A stretch of DNA of 64,000 nt from Imbricaverruca yamaguchii (Eukaryota; Arthropoda; Thecostraca; Neoverrucidae), in assembly GCA_034440575.1 (NCBI GenBank), contig JAOTOL010001655.1, positions 3,488,001-3,552,000 of the forward strand, in the 5' to 3' direction. A program made the translations under genes and the position numbers. Position 1 is the first letter of the stretch; every line of letters starts with the position of its first letter. Positions 11,157-21,114 of this stretch are shown here, in pieces. The notes under the pieces were generated by a model. The model saw only the letters and a list, made by a program, of their open reading frames with translations. It did not search any database and was not told the origin of the DNA.

Positions 11157-12260
11157 CCCAACTATGGAGCCGATTTGCGCGCAAACTTCTACGATATAGT
11201 ATTACAATTGAAAAGGATCTCTCAGATCTTAACCTCACAATGCCATCCACTTCAGCTCGACCGCCCACGAGGCCATTCTGGACTTCCAGTCAATTAAAGG
11301 TCGAGTACTTGCTCTCGGATAAGAAATCCACTATCACATTGGCGATAATTTTTGGCCCCTTCCATAAGTTCGCCGGTGACAACAATCACAAATCACTCGT
11401 ATTCACGGATGGGTCGAAACACGAGGCTAAGGTAGGCATCGGCATCACTGGGCCAGGTCTCAGACTTTCCAAGCTTCTGCCGTATGACTTCTCTATCTGC
11501 TCCTCTGAAGCAATGGCCATTCTGGCCGCTATTTCCATTCTCATGAAGCGAAAAGTTAGAAACGTAGTGATTTGCTCAGACTCCAAATCAGTCCTACAGC
11601 CAATTAGCAACATCAACGACTGTCCTCATCACTTCTTTGATCGAATCCAACAAACCGTAGCCCATTACGTAAACATGAACTTTCCTTCCTCTGGATTCCG
11701 GGCCACGCTTCGTTATCCCAGGTAACGAAGAAGCAGACCGGCTCACAAAGAAAGTCTCAGCATCGAACACCTACCCGAACGTGGAATATTCGGTACACAG
11801 TTGCAAAGCACTCCTACAACACCACATTCGCCAACACCAACAGAACACATGGATACAACACAACCCAACACAACACAAATCCAACAACGCCCACGCATTC
11901 AAACCAACAATAGGCACATGGCACACATCAAATCAGTCTCACCGACAAATAGAGGTCATCCTTATTAGACGTAGAGCCGGTGGCACACAACTAACACAGC
12001 CTCGATTAGATGATGACCAACACACAACACCTCACTGCGACACCTGCAACACCACGTTAAGCATAGGCCACATCCTGCTAGACTGCAGAGACAACCACTT
12101 AAGGCATTCTGCCAGGGAGAGGGCATCACCCTATCGCTTCCACCGCTCCTCGGTGACAAACACCGAGAACTCCTTCAATTGCTACTTGAATATCTGTATG
12201 CCACAGAACTAGCACGAGCTCTGTAGGCACGACACCACCAACGTTCACATCAACGCGCAA
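11157..12260 (+). mobile_element. LINE 3' part: RNase H domain and C-terminal zinc-binding tail
   Basis: The reading frame contains the RNase H domain found in I-like and related LINE clades: LVFTDGSKHEAKVGIGITGP (first Asp), the SSEAMAILAAIS block (Glu) and VVICSDSKSVL (second Asp). A frameshift near 11700 interrupts it; the expected 'GN.eAD' box is still visible after it as GTAACGAAGAAGCAGAC. The next frame carries the C-terminal motif CDTCNTTLSIGHILLDC (CX2C...H...C) typical of these ORF2 ends. The copy is broken and has no reverse transcriptase, so it is 5'-truncated. The AC-rich linker near 11810-11900 is low complexity. Confidence 0.8.
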
Positions 12261-12826
12261 TACATGACCGCGAAACACTCGTAGGAAATACGTAAATAGT
12301 CATCCCCGCATGGTGTCGGAAGTACATGAGCTGATTTAATTCCCAGTTTAGAATAATTGGCTACCTAGCGGTGCCGCCGGAGGTAGATGAGCCAACTTGT
12401 TTTAGGAAAACATAGAAACTAAAACAAACAAACAAAAATTAGCACAACGTAAAACAACTACTCATAGGAGGCATCGGACGTGGATGAACCGATTTGCCTT
12501 CCGACTCATCACGTAAATGGCTACCCAGAGGAACAGCGGACGTAGAAGAGGCGTGGCGGGACCCGGACATCGCCATCACCATTAATTAGTTAAAATCCAG
12601 GAAATATGGCCCAAGTTCGGTAAAACATGGTCCGATTTCCGAGTTCACAATGACGAATCCAGACGTATTTTAAATCCGGTGGAGAATGCCCCGCATTTAA
12701 ATAGCACTCCAACAGACAAATGCTATTCCAAGTCATCTATAGGGATCCTTATTCGTATCGGTTAACGACATATAGGACGGTTCAAATGCTGATAAAGCAT
12801 GTGGTCAAGCATGCTGGAACTGGGCG
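12261..12826. other. Probable 3' UTR of the preceding LINE, then spacer
   Basis: Two loosely repeated phrases ('gaggtagatgagcc' near 12380 and 'ggatgaaccga' near 12483) resemble degenerate 3' UTR repeats. Nothing else was recognised. Confidence 0.35.
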
Positions 12827-12905
12827 TTTTGCTCGATATATGGAACCGTCATACCATGACAATTAATTACACTCCTCCAGTACCACATAATTTGTAGGTC
12901 GCTAC
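12827..12905. repeat. Left copy of a direct repeat flanking the 60-bp array
   Basis: Begins near 'ttttgctcgatatatgg' and runs through 'ccagtaccacata'. It matches 14249-14330 with only a few differences and in the same orientation. Confidence 0.8.
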
Positions 12906-12939
12906 CACCAACGACGTGACTGGATCCTGCCATGCATGG

Positions 12940-14235
12940 ATAACGCTTGGCCGATACCCACCAACATCGGCCGATCATCTCCACCGGTGCTCAGTAAGGG
13001 CCGCTCAGGAGAGACGCCACCAGCACCGATCCGGCCAGCTGCCCCAGTACCCAGTAGTGGAGGCTCGACAGAAACGCCACCGGCACTCGTCCAGTCAGCT
13101 CTCGTGGTTCTCAGCAACGGCGGCTCGCCAGGAATGTCACCAGCCCCGGCCCGGTAAACTCCCACTGTACCCAGTAGGGGTGGTTCAGCAGGCACACCAC
13201 CGACACCACTGACCGACACCATTCCGGTCAACTCCACACAGATCTCCACTCGCAGAGACAGATCACTCCACTCGCAGAGACAGATCGGCGTGGACACCAC
13301 CAACACCGGTCCGGTCAACTCCACACGATACTCGGCAGAGTTCGATCGACGCGAACGCCACCAGCATCAGTCCGGTCAGTTCCCACGGCACTCAGCAGGG
13401 GCCTCCCAGCTTGGCCGCAGCCAGCACCTGTCTGGTCAGTTCCCCAGCCGCTCAGCGGGGACCGCTCGACAGGGATGCCACCAGGAACGGTCTGGTCAGC
13501 TCCTCCGGACCCAGTAAGGGCGACTCGGCAGGAACGCCACCAGCACCGGTCCGATCAACCTCCTCTGGTACTAAGCAGGAGCCGCTCGACAGAGACGCCA
13601 CCATCCCGATCCGATCTTCTTTCCCGGTACTGAGTTAGGAAACGCTCAGCAGAGACGCCACCAGCACCACCAGTTCGATCAACGCTCACGGTACCGGTAC
13701 CCACCGGGGGGCGTTCAGCAGGGACGCAACCAGCGCCGGTCTGGTCAGCTTCCCCGGTACTTAGTAGTGTCGGCTCAACAGAAACGCCACCAACACCGAC
13801 TCAGTCAGCTTCCCCGGAACTTGGTGGGAACCACTCGGCCCACACTCCGCCAGCACCGTTCGTGTCAGCTCCCGAGGTGTTCGGCACGGATGCCAGCACG
13901 AGTCCAGTCAGCCCCTACGGTGCGCAGTCGGGGCCGCACCAGCGCCGCGAGGTCGGCACCTCAACACTCCGCAGGTGTCGCTTGGCAGGGATGCCGCCAG
14001 CGCCGATCTGGTCAGCTTTCCCAGTATTCGGTAGGAACCGTTCGGTCCGTATGCCAATAGCGTCGGTCGGTCGACTCGACCAGTACTCGGTAGGGGTGGA
14101 TCAGCAATGACATCAACGGCGCCGATATCAGTCACTTACGGTATTCAGGCTCGATAGAGACGCTACCAGCACCGATCCAGTCAGCTTCCGCAGTAGTCAA
14201 CAAGGACCGCTCGACAGGGCCGCCACCAGCACAGT
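12940..14235. repeat. Minisatellite, about 60-bp unit, about 20 diverged copies
   Basis: Recurring landmarks are 'ccaccagcaccg', 'tccggtcagctc' and 'ctcagtaggggccgctcgac'. Neighbouring copies differ at many positions, so the array is old. It is bracketed by two direct copies of an unrelated sequence of about 80 bp. Open frames inside are repeat by-products. Confidence 0.85.
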
Positions 14236-14248
14236 TGGGACAGCCCGG

Positions 14249-14330
14249 CATTTTGCTCGATATATGGAACCGTCGCACCATGACCATTAATTACACTCCT
14301 CCGGTACCACATAAATAGTAAGACGCGCTA
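14249..14330. repeat. Right copy of the direct repeat flanking the 60-bp array
   Basis: Same sequence and orientation as 12827-12905, with a handful of substitutions. Confidence 0.8.
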
Positions 14331-14571
14331 CCATCAGCAATCGGCGTGGACTCCATTATTGTATCGATGTTACCACAATAGATGATGGAATAAGTATTTT
14401 ACTATGTTGGAGGCCAGCACAGAGACTACCCAGGCGTCAAGCTAGGACGGTTGGATATCTTCATGCCGTGGCCAACTGTGAAAATCCGTTGAAATATAGA
14501 AACTTTTACGTTCTATCCCATGCTACAGTCACACAATGTATGCACCTGACGGTAATTTGTATGTTTCAATA

Positions 14572-14724
14572 ATCAGTCAGTCAGTCCATCAATCAGGCAG
14601 TCAGACCGTCAGTGAGTCAGTCCGTTAGTTAGTCAGACCGTCAGTGAGTCAGCCAGTCTATCCTTCAGTTAGTCAGACCGTCAGTGAGTCAGTCAATCAG
14701 TCAGTCAGTCAGTCAGTCAGTCAA
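14572..14724. repeat. (GTCA)n simple repeat, imperfect
   Basis: CAGTCAGTCAGT-type tetranucleotide repeat with interspersed 'gaccgtcagtgagtcag' variants. Confidence 0.85.
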
Positions 14725-14911
14725 TGCCCGGTCACGGCGCTGGACATTTTCACATGTTGAAGGAGCAGGGACAATTTTAGAATGTCTAAGCAAAGGAAAG
14801 TATATTTCGTGAGACGAAATCTACGACCTTCAATATACCAGGAGGTGCTGATTTCACATCAAAAGTAACGTTAAGGATTATACTATATTGCTCAAAGTTT
14901 CGGCCAGGGGC

Positions 14912-15140
14912 CACACCCTATGACCCAGTAGACCTCTGTGTAGGTCCACACACATTCACGCAACAGCATAGTCATCCGTTGATCTGCTGTCACACCCTAT
15001 GACTCAGTAGACCTCTGTGTAGGTCCACACACATTCACGCAACATCATAGTCATCCGTTGATCTGCTGTCACACCCTATGACCCAGTAGACCTCTGTGTA
15101 GGTCCACAAACATTCACGCAACATCATAGTCATCCGTTGA
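14912..15140. repeat. 79-bp tandem repeat, about 3 copies
   Basis: Copies begin at 14912, 14991 and 15070 with 'cacaccctatgac' and are almost identical, so the expansion is recent. Confidence 0.95.
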
Positions 15141-15712
15141 TAAACATCGGAGTTATATCGCATTGAAATTTACAATGAGCAAAAAAAAAGTCAGCATATG
15201 ACGTCATCGTGACGCACTAACCGTTAGACCTAGGGACCTAAAAACCTCAGATTCGTGTTCTCGGGCCTAGACAACCCCATATCCAAACATGCAAGGGCAT
15301 CCTGAGGTGGTGCTGTGTTATCGAGGTGTCGAGTTTCCAAAGAATGACCCTGTTAGGGCGGTCGTCTATCCCACACGTTTCGGTGCCCAGGTGACCCACC
15401 GCGCTGAGTCGATACCTCGATACGGGCGACTTAGCGCGGGTACGGAACCGGGGGTTCCCTTCGGTCGGTGGCGAGATGGGCATCCGCTTACGGTTTGTGG
15501 GCGGTGTACTTGGCGGGCCTGTTAATGGGACTGGGGGCGGAGGTGGGCCCATTATTTTCCCAGAGAGAACAGGTGGGTGCGCGGCGCCGACGGAAAGCAT
15601 TTTCGCGTACCGAGCCTTGAGGCCTTCGGAGGATTTCATGCCACACCTTTCCCACCGATGACTGGTGCCACACTGGTGGCTCGCGCTGCTCGACCTGGCG
15701 AGGTCAGGTCCT
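15141..15712. other. Open frame on the minus strand, not recognised
   Basis: A 230-codon minus-strand frame ends here at 15247, but about a quarter of it is SINE sequence (15726-15902). The remaining part is proline-rich and has no motif I know. I do not call it a gene; it could be decayed retroelement sequence. Confidence 0.3.
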
Positions 15713-15725
15713 GAGCTCCACTTTG

Positions 15726-15902
15726 TTTGTTTATTGGTTGGTTCACGACACTCTTTATGCACATTCACGGCTAATGGCGCCGCCCACACTGTTTCTCCGG
15801 TGGGCCGCGGGATTGGGAAACGTCCTGAGTGGCGCCAGTGTCGAACCAGGGACCTATGGTACCCATGGCCCGACACCTTAACCACTCGGCCATCCCCGCC
15901 CC
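15726..15902 (-). mobile_element. tRNA-derived SINE, copy 1, with 13-bp target duplication
   Basis: On the minus strand the head reads GATGGCCGAGTGGTTAAGG (tRNA A box, Leu/Ser-like) and later GGTTCGACAC (B box). The body is about 100 bp and the tail is A/C-rich (TTTGTTTATT seen from the + strand). The 13 bp 'gagctccactttg' flank it perfectly at 15713-15725 and 15903-15915. It would be transcribed by RNA polymerase III and mobilised by a LINE. About 90 percent identical by eye to the copy at 19430-19613. Confidence 0.92.
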
Positions 15903-15971
15903 GAGCTCCACTTTGCACCGGAATTCTCAGTGACTGCAATGAGCTGGTCGATCGGATAAATGCAATAGTGT

Positions 15972-16262
15972 GTGTACCTCAGGGACTTCTGTGTGGTTTG
16001 TTGTTAGAGTGGATGCTGGTGTACCTCAGGGACTTCTGTGTGGTTTGTTGTTAGAGTGGATGCTGGTGTACCTCAGGGACTTCTGTGTGGTTTGTTGTTA
16101 GAGTGGATGCTGGTGTACCTCAGGGACTTCTGTGTGGTTTGTTGTTAGAGTGGATGCTGGTGTACCTCAGGGACTTCTGTGTGGTTTGTTGTTAGAGTGG
16201 ATGCTGTGTGGTTTGTTGTTAGAGTGGATGCTGTGTGGTTTGTTGTTAGAGTGGATGCATGG
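15972..16262 (+). repeat. 47-bp minisatellite (about 5 copies) passing into a 27-bp derivative
   Basis: The unit starts 'gtgtacctcagggacttctg' and ends 'ttagagtggatgctg'. After five copies the first 20 bp are dropped and a 27-bp unit repeats about three times. In one frame the unit reads DAGVPQGLLCGLLL, which resembles the GVPQG box of LINE reverse transcriptases. Confidence 0.9.
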
Positions 16263-16593
16263 TCGGTTCACTCACCTGAGGTGCGGAGTCAGCCGTCTGG
16301 AAGGCGACCGTGCGCTGCTCAGAACGGAGCTGCGTCTGAACAGAGTATGCAGCTCGTGACTCAACAGAAGCAGAACGACCAGCCACGATCTAATCGGCAG
16401 CAGCCCCAGTTCCTGTGGCCGGGATTTCCTCGCCTGAGTTTGCCTAGATGATAGCCAGGCCACATTCCTTCAGCATATACATCAGGTATCGCCCTGCCAT
16501 CCTGTCCAGCACATTGCTGCCTGGCATCACAGCCGATCACAGCTTCGCGATGTTGGTTTATTGGATTCGCCTGCTCCATTAAAAAATATATAT
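16263..16593. other. No feature seen
   Basis: Spacer between the 47/27-bp minisatellite and the short TTAA element. No motif recognised. Confidence 0.35.
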
Positions 16594-16597
16594 TTAA

Positions 16598-16683
16598 CCC
16601 GCGCCGTCTTTGCGGTCAAATACTCACACCCCGATCTCGAGGGGAGGGCGGTTGAAGAACCCCTCCCCTCGAGACGGGACGGG
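16598..16683 (+). mobile_element. Short piggyBac-like MITE (86 bp) with TTAA target sites
   Basis: TTAA at 16594-16597 and 16684-16687 flank an element that begins CCCGCGCCGTC and ends GACGGGACGGG, an imperfect terminal inverted repeat. Inside is a strong hairpin built on 'ctcgaggggaggg' and 'cccctcccctcgag'. TTAA duplication with CCC termini is the hallmark of piggyBac elements. It looks like a deletion derivative of the two long copies at 37720-38578 and 43919-44750, which share both ends and the GGTTGAAGA motif. Confidence 0.85.
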
Positions 16684-16839
16684 TTAATCAGAGTTCTTGC
16701 TTGGTTGGCTTCATGAACCAGAGTCCTATTGCAAAACAGAGCTTATTGCATGAACCCTGGCCCCACCATCCGATCCATGAATTCCGGTTTAATGACAATT
16801 TTTTAACGGAAAGTTTAACGTGCTGTCAATGTACCGACA

Positions 16840-17003
16840 CGGCCGCCCGGTAGTTCGTCCCAGGCCTTATTTGACCAGCTGCCAACTGACCCTCCCAGCC
16901 GGGAGCTAAATGTGAGCGCGCGGAGAGACTCGAACCCTGTGTTGCCAGGACAGGGGAGACCAGAGCAGGCCGGCGCTCTCCCCAACTGAGCTACCGGGGC
17001 GGC
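16840..17003 (-). mobile_element. tRNA-derived SINE of a second family
   Basis: The minus strand starts GCCCCGGTAGCTCAGTTGGG (A box) and has GGTTCGAGTCT (B box) about 60 bases on. A non-tRNA body of about 80 bp follows. The last bases (GAACTACCGGGCGGCC on the minus strand) are nearly the reverse complement of the start, so the element has inverted ends. The acceptor stem does not pair as in a tRNA gene, hence SINE rather than tRNA. It abuts the LINE ORF1 fragment. No clear target duplication was seen. Confidence 0.75.
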
Positions 17004-17404
17004 CATTGCTTGATGTTTGAATTTTTCATGGCATGTTTGAAATTGGAGGGATGCGCGGGGCTGATGGCCACAGCATCGCAAGAGCTAGTTGCGATGACCG
17101 CTTTGGCTAGTTCCCGAGCACTTGGGAATGATACTACCCTGACAAACTTCAATTTTATGACGTCCTGCTCCCTTCCAAAAACCGGACATCCTCGGCCACG
17201 GGCGGAGTGGTCACCATTGCAGTTGTGACACCACACGATTTCAGTTGTGCACGCATTCTCAGCATGCTCGGTGGACGCACGTCGCAGACATTTCGGCTTG
17301 GACCGGCAATGGCGGCTGGTGTGTTCCTGCCTATGGCAGGAGAAACATCTCATCGGGATGGATCGGCAAGCGTGCACCCTGACCCCAACATGCCCGATCC
17401 TCAC
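17004..17404 (-). pseudogene. LINE ORF1 fragment with zinc knuckles
   Basis: The minus strand encodes RCFSCHRQEHTSRHC (a CX2CX4HX4C knuckle) and then CLRRASTEHAENAC, where the second cysteine of the knuckle is replaced by arginine. CHNCNGDHSARGRGCP (CX2CX3HX6C) follows, then the block GREQDVIKLKFVRVVSFPSA. This order is that of I/Jockey-type ORF1 proteins, but it differs from the ORF1 at 2245-3517. It is cut at its 3' side by the SINE. Confidence 0.75.
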
Positions 17405-18080
17405 ACGTATAGGCTGTGTTTGAGAATGAAATGGGAATACGATGTTGTATGTGTTGTGTGAAATTCCGTCCCTTTTTAGTTCAGTCTCCTGGCCCCCAAG
17501 ACCACGAAGCCTGCCAGGCCTCGGGCAATTTCTTCACGCGACACGCCTTGTATGTCGTTGTGAGTGATGACATCCATTGATCAGTTTTTGCACAATTAGT
17601 CTTCACAGTCATAGGTACTGTCATTTGTGCACTTTTCCCTTCCGTCGTGCACGGAAACGGAAAAAATATTGGTTTTTAGTGTCCTGGCCTCCTCCTTGTC
17701 CGAACCTTCCACTTCATTGCCGTAGTCGATCAATGGTTCGCACCGCACCACTGTACCAAAACGTTCGACGGCCTCACACCATTGGGGCTGAGATCGGACA
17801 GTCTGAGTTCTGAACTCGACAAGATTAGGACAGTTGGGTAGCTAAACTCTGGCTCTACTTCGATGTCATGTTCGGGTATAGTGTCGCGTCGGGTTGCTCC
17901 GACATCCTAGAATATTCTGAAACATAGTGGCAGAGTTCCGAGTCTTCTATTGCGCGAGCAGTGGAGTGAATATGGCGCAAGCACAGCAGAACCTCGTGAT
18001 TCGAAGCCCGTTCGAAAGTAATCAAATAGAGTGCATCTTTGGAATTTGAATGCGCCTGCAAGGACCATAATGAGATAAAA
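17405..18080. other. No feature seen
   Basis: Mixed-composition spacer upstream of the GC-rich emc 5' region. Short open frames only. Confidence 0.4.
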
Positions 18081-18189
18081 CGGTGGCATGTAATATGACA
18101 TTCTCCTTAAAGTCGGAACATTGAGCAAATCAATCCATACACCTCTCGCCCTTTCCACTTTCCTCCCCCTATCCTATCTAAGATCAGTG

Positions 18190-18868
18190 GCCATGCCAGT
18201 GGAGATGGTTCGAGACATGTCACGTCCAGCCATAGCCAACAACGGGCCGTCGGCTGTCGATCCACTCGCGCCGTATTCGGCGCACCGACGGCCGACGGTG
18301 CAAACATTGCACCAGTCGGCACGCGCGATTCCACAGCCCGACCGCGACAGATGGCCCGCCGAAATGTCATTTAAACTTCTCCCGGCGACTCGGCCGGCGA
18401 TTGGCTGGCCGGCCGGCCGAGCGGCCAATCAGCGTCGCCGCAGCCACCTGCGGCCCCGACGGACGGACGTGGCTCCAGCGCGCCCACACAGCGCCACTTC
18501 GTGCTCCGTGTGGGCGACGCGCGCCACCCGCCCGGATCCGGCGCGCCGCGCGACACGTGACTCTCCGTCTGTCGAGTGCACGGCAGTGGCACTCAGCCGC
18601 GGCTGGCCGCCCAGTCTCCGGAAGGTTTTCGGTCGGGCAGCTGTCAACCGAGCTGTGTGAGCTCGATTCGAGTCGTTTCAGTCCGGTTTTCGGCTTCCGT
18701 CCAGCTGAGGACCAGAGACGGCAGCGTGGACGGTGAACTGCCTGTCGAGCTGGGTGTCAGCCAGGAGCCACTCCGCCGGTTCGGGGCGGGCTCTCGTCCT
18801 CATTTGCAGTCCGACGTCGAGGAAGGCCGCGTGCCGACGACTTCCGGTTCACCCGCGAGCTGAGCGCG
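18190..18868 (+). promoter_or_regulatory. GC-rich 5' region of the emc/Id gene
   Basis: CpG-dense sequence precedes the emc start. A match to the arthropod initiator consensus (TCAGTC) lies at 18678-18683 in GC-rich surroundings. If used, it gives a 5' UTR of about 190 bases. No TATA box is evident nearby. This assignment is inference from composition and position. Confidence 0.4.
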
Positions 18869-19153
18869 ATGAAGGCCGCCGTGGTGGACACCAGCCGAAC
18901 CGACAAGCTGCGGGCCGACATCAAGGCGACCCGGCGCAACAGCTTCGACTCCGACGAGGTGCAGGTGTACCTGAACAAGCTGACTGCGCTGGTGCCCAAT
19001 GCGCCCAAACACCGCAAGCTCAGCAAGCTGGAGGTGATTCAGCGGGTGATCGACTACATCTGCGACCTGGAGGACACCCTGCTGAGCCGGCAACACGTTC
19101 CGCCCACCTCCTCAGTCCTCAGCGAGACTCAGAACACACTCTTCCACAGCGAG
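18869..19153 (+). CDS. Extra-macrochaetae / Id-type HLH protein, exon 1
   Basis: This exon encodes an Id-family helix-loop-helix protein. These lack a DNA-binding basic region and hold bHLH activators (daughterless/E proteins, achaete-scute) in inactive dimers. The start ATG at 18869 follows GC-rich leader. Residues about 25-70 form the HLH: DEVQVYLNKLTALVPNAPKH is helix 1 and loop, then RKLSKLEVIQRVIDYICDLE is helix 2. The segment before helix 1 (RRNSFDSD) is not a basic DNA-binding region, as expected. The wording KLSKLEVIQ.VIDYICDL is closer to arthropod emc than to vertebrate Id. The exon ends in a phase-0 donor, GAG|GTGAGAGG, after 19153. Read-through adds about 25 unrelated residues before a stop. 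Confidence in family is high. Confidence 0.92.
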
Positions 19154-19258
19154 GTGAGAGGCCAGCTGTGCTACCGTCTCGGCATTTATTGTTACCGGTT
19201 CAGGGTAAACATGCTAAATATGACCTTGTAACTACGGTATTTGTGCAAAGACATGACG

Positions 19259-19291
19259 ATAAAACAGCATGACACTGTCATGCTGTTTTAT
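19259..19291. repeat. Perfect 16-bp inverted repeat (hairpin) in the emc intron
   Basis: Two 16-base arms beginning ATAAAACAGCATGACA are exact reverse complements around one central base. It lies about 105 bases after the splice donor. Confidence 0.9.
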
Positions 19292-19429
19292 GACAGCATC
19301 AGGTTATCAGTGTCAATGCTACGACGAACTATTCACAATCACTTCATATGCGTGTCCAGACTAAATATCTGTGATACTCAATGGAGGCATTTCACGCAGT
19401 CTGTCGCATCATGTCATACACACGGGACA

Positions 19430-19613
19430 TGTGTTTGTTTGTTTATTTGGCGGTTCACGACACACTTTATGCACATTCACGGCTAATGGCGCCGCCCACA
19501 CTGTTTCGCCGGTGGGCAGCGGGATTGGGAAATGTCCTGAGTGGCGCTAGTGTCGAACCCGGGGCCTTTGGTACCCAGAGCCCAACATCTTAACCACTCG
19601 GCCATCCCCACCC
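19430..19613 (-). mobile_element. tRNA-derived SINE, copy 2, in the emc intron
   Basis: Same family as 15726-15902. The A box (GATGGCCGAGTGGTTAAGA) and B box (GGGTTCGACAC) read on the minus strand, with a TTTGTTTGTTTATT tail region at the left. A perfect 11-bp target duplication 'cacacgggaca' lies at 19419-19429 and 19614-19624. It is inserted antisense to emc. Confidence 0.92.
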
Positions 19614-19924
19614 CACACGGGACACGTTACTACCGGAAATCATCAGCTCGCTTGCTGCCATGGCGACTGGCTAGCATCGAACGTTTTAACTGGGCACCGG
19701 GTGGCAGAACGTGCGAGTTTTCTTTGAATGTGAGACATTAAGATAAAACTCGAGTCACTCCAGTCAATTTTAGTATCGATAGGGAGGTGCAGAGGATTCA
19801 ACGCGGTGGTAGAACAGTGCCTTTAATGCATTTAAAATGAATGTGGAAGAAGGGCAGCTAGCCAAAAGAGCGGATATCATGCTGAATGTCAGCAACTTCA
19901 AAATCAACTCTCGGCGTGATAAAT

Positions 19925-20125
19925 TCAGTTCGACTGGGAAGTAGGGAGGTGGGGATTGGGGCAGTGAGTTTAGCTCGACTGGCAAGGAGAGAGGTGGTGA
20001 TGGGGAAGGGCAGTGGGTTCAGCGTGGGTGGGAAGAATAGAGGTGGGGATGGGGGAAGTGGGTTCAGCTTGACTATGAAGGGAGAGCTGGGGATGGGGAC
20101 AGTGGGTTCAGCTTGGCCGGGAAGG
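19925..20125. repeat. G-rich minisatellite, about 40-bp unit, about 5 copies
   Basis: Recurring 'gtgggttcagctt' and 'gggaaggagaggtgggg' blocks, diverged between copies, inside the emc intron. Confidence 0.7.
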
Positions 20126-20318
20126 CGATGTGTGGCTGCGAGGGCAGCGAGTGCACTCCGCTGCAAATATTTTAGTCTGCACCTCGGCTCGTCCCCTTCA
20201 GCTAGCATACAACACCCTCACGCATCCCGACGCGCTCTTCCAAGAGAAAGACAGGAGAGCAAGACGACATGAGCGTCAACACAACAGAGTTTTCAGGCCG
20301 TGCCCGTCTCTGTTGCAG

Positions 20319-20348
20319 GACTCGCCGCCGCCGGAATCGACCCCGTAA
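20319..20348 (+). CDS. Extra-macrochaetae / Id-type protein, short terminal exon
   Basis: The acceptor CTCTGTTGCAG at 20308-20318 is followed in phase 0 by GAC TCG CCG and six more codons, giving DSPPPESTP and then TAA at 20346-20348. Joined to exon 1 this gives about 104 aa, short for the family (Id proteins are usually 110-200 aa), which commonly vary after the HLH. Phase agreement and a good acceptor support it, but nine residues cannot be checked by homology. An AATAAA at 21688-21693 could end the transcript. Confidence 0.7.
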   Translation, partial: DSPPPESTP

Positions 20349-21114
20349 TCCATCCGTCTCGCGCTGATGACGTCACCGGATCACGTGGCCGGCGGGATTC
20401 CCGGGGCGGGGGGGGGGGTGCGACGGACGTGACCTCCGACTGTCCGGCGGCGTGGTCGGCAGCCGCGCCGTCAGCCGGTCGTGCTCTCCGCTGCTGTTGT
20501 GCATACCCGCCGGTGTGTGCGGCCGGCCGGGGTGGCCGACTTCCTATGCGCTGGGAGCATCCGGCCCGCCAGCAGCTGTGGCGGCGGCGGCGGCGCGCCG
20601 GCTGCCAGCCCACCACTCCCGACAGATGGGTGTGCAGATGTCTCGCCGCACCCCTCCCCTCACCGTGCCACCATATGCTATGTGCGTTGTACGCCAGCCC
20701 GAAGCTTGTGTTGTAATACCCGCATCTGTGATACGAATGCTATTGTGCCGTGTGCGTGCGACATGGCAGCAGTGACATGCCATGTCGACGTGACAGTTGG
20801 ACTGCTATTATGACATGGAGCAGTGACATGTCGTGACAGCGAATGACAGTTGAATCGCTATTGAGATGGATAAGTACAAACTGGTGTGTGCAGTGTGGCT
20901 GGGGCTGCCTGTCCCATCGTGTGCGTTGAGTGCACGCAATACACGGGCCCGAGACGGAACCGAAGACGAGCGACGCTCTGCGGAGCGACTGTGAAGTCGC
21001 AGTCAACCCCAGCCCCCGAGGCGTAACTCGCAGGTCAGCTCAGCCCAGTCGCATATTTCACAGTTCAGGCTCAAGACCTAAAACACATTTCACTGGCGAT
21101 CACGGCTCCCCAGA
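20349..21114. other. Presumed emc 3' UTR and spacer
   Basis: 20349-20620 is GC-rich with no clear coding content. Nothing else was recognised up to the next array. Confidence 0.35.

Larger units (their letters stand above)
19154..20318 (+). other. emc intron
   Basis: Intron of 1165 bp with a GTGAGA donor and a CTCTGTTGCAG acceptor. It contains a perfect 33-nt hairpin near its 5' end, a reverse-oriented SINE and a 40-bp-type G-rich repeat. Confidence 0.75.

Noticed and set aside
15726..15939. Minus-strand protein frame over the SINE
   Set aside because: Its N-terminal part is translated tRNA-SINE, so the 230-codon frame at 15247-15939 is a chimera without meaning.
16900..17003. Possible genuine tRNA gene on the minus strand
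   Set aside because: A and B boxes are present but the acceptor and T stems do not pair, and the sequence runs on into a SINE body.
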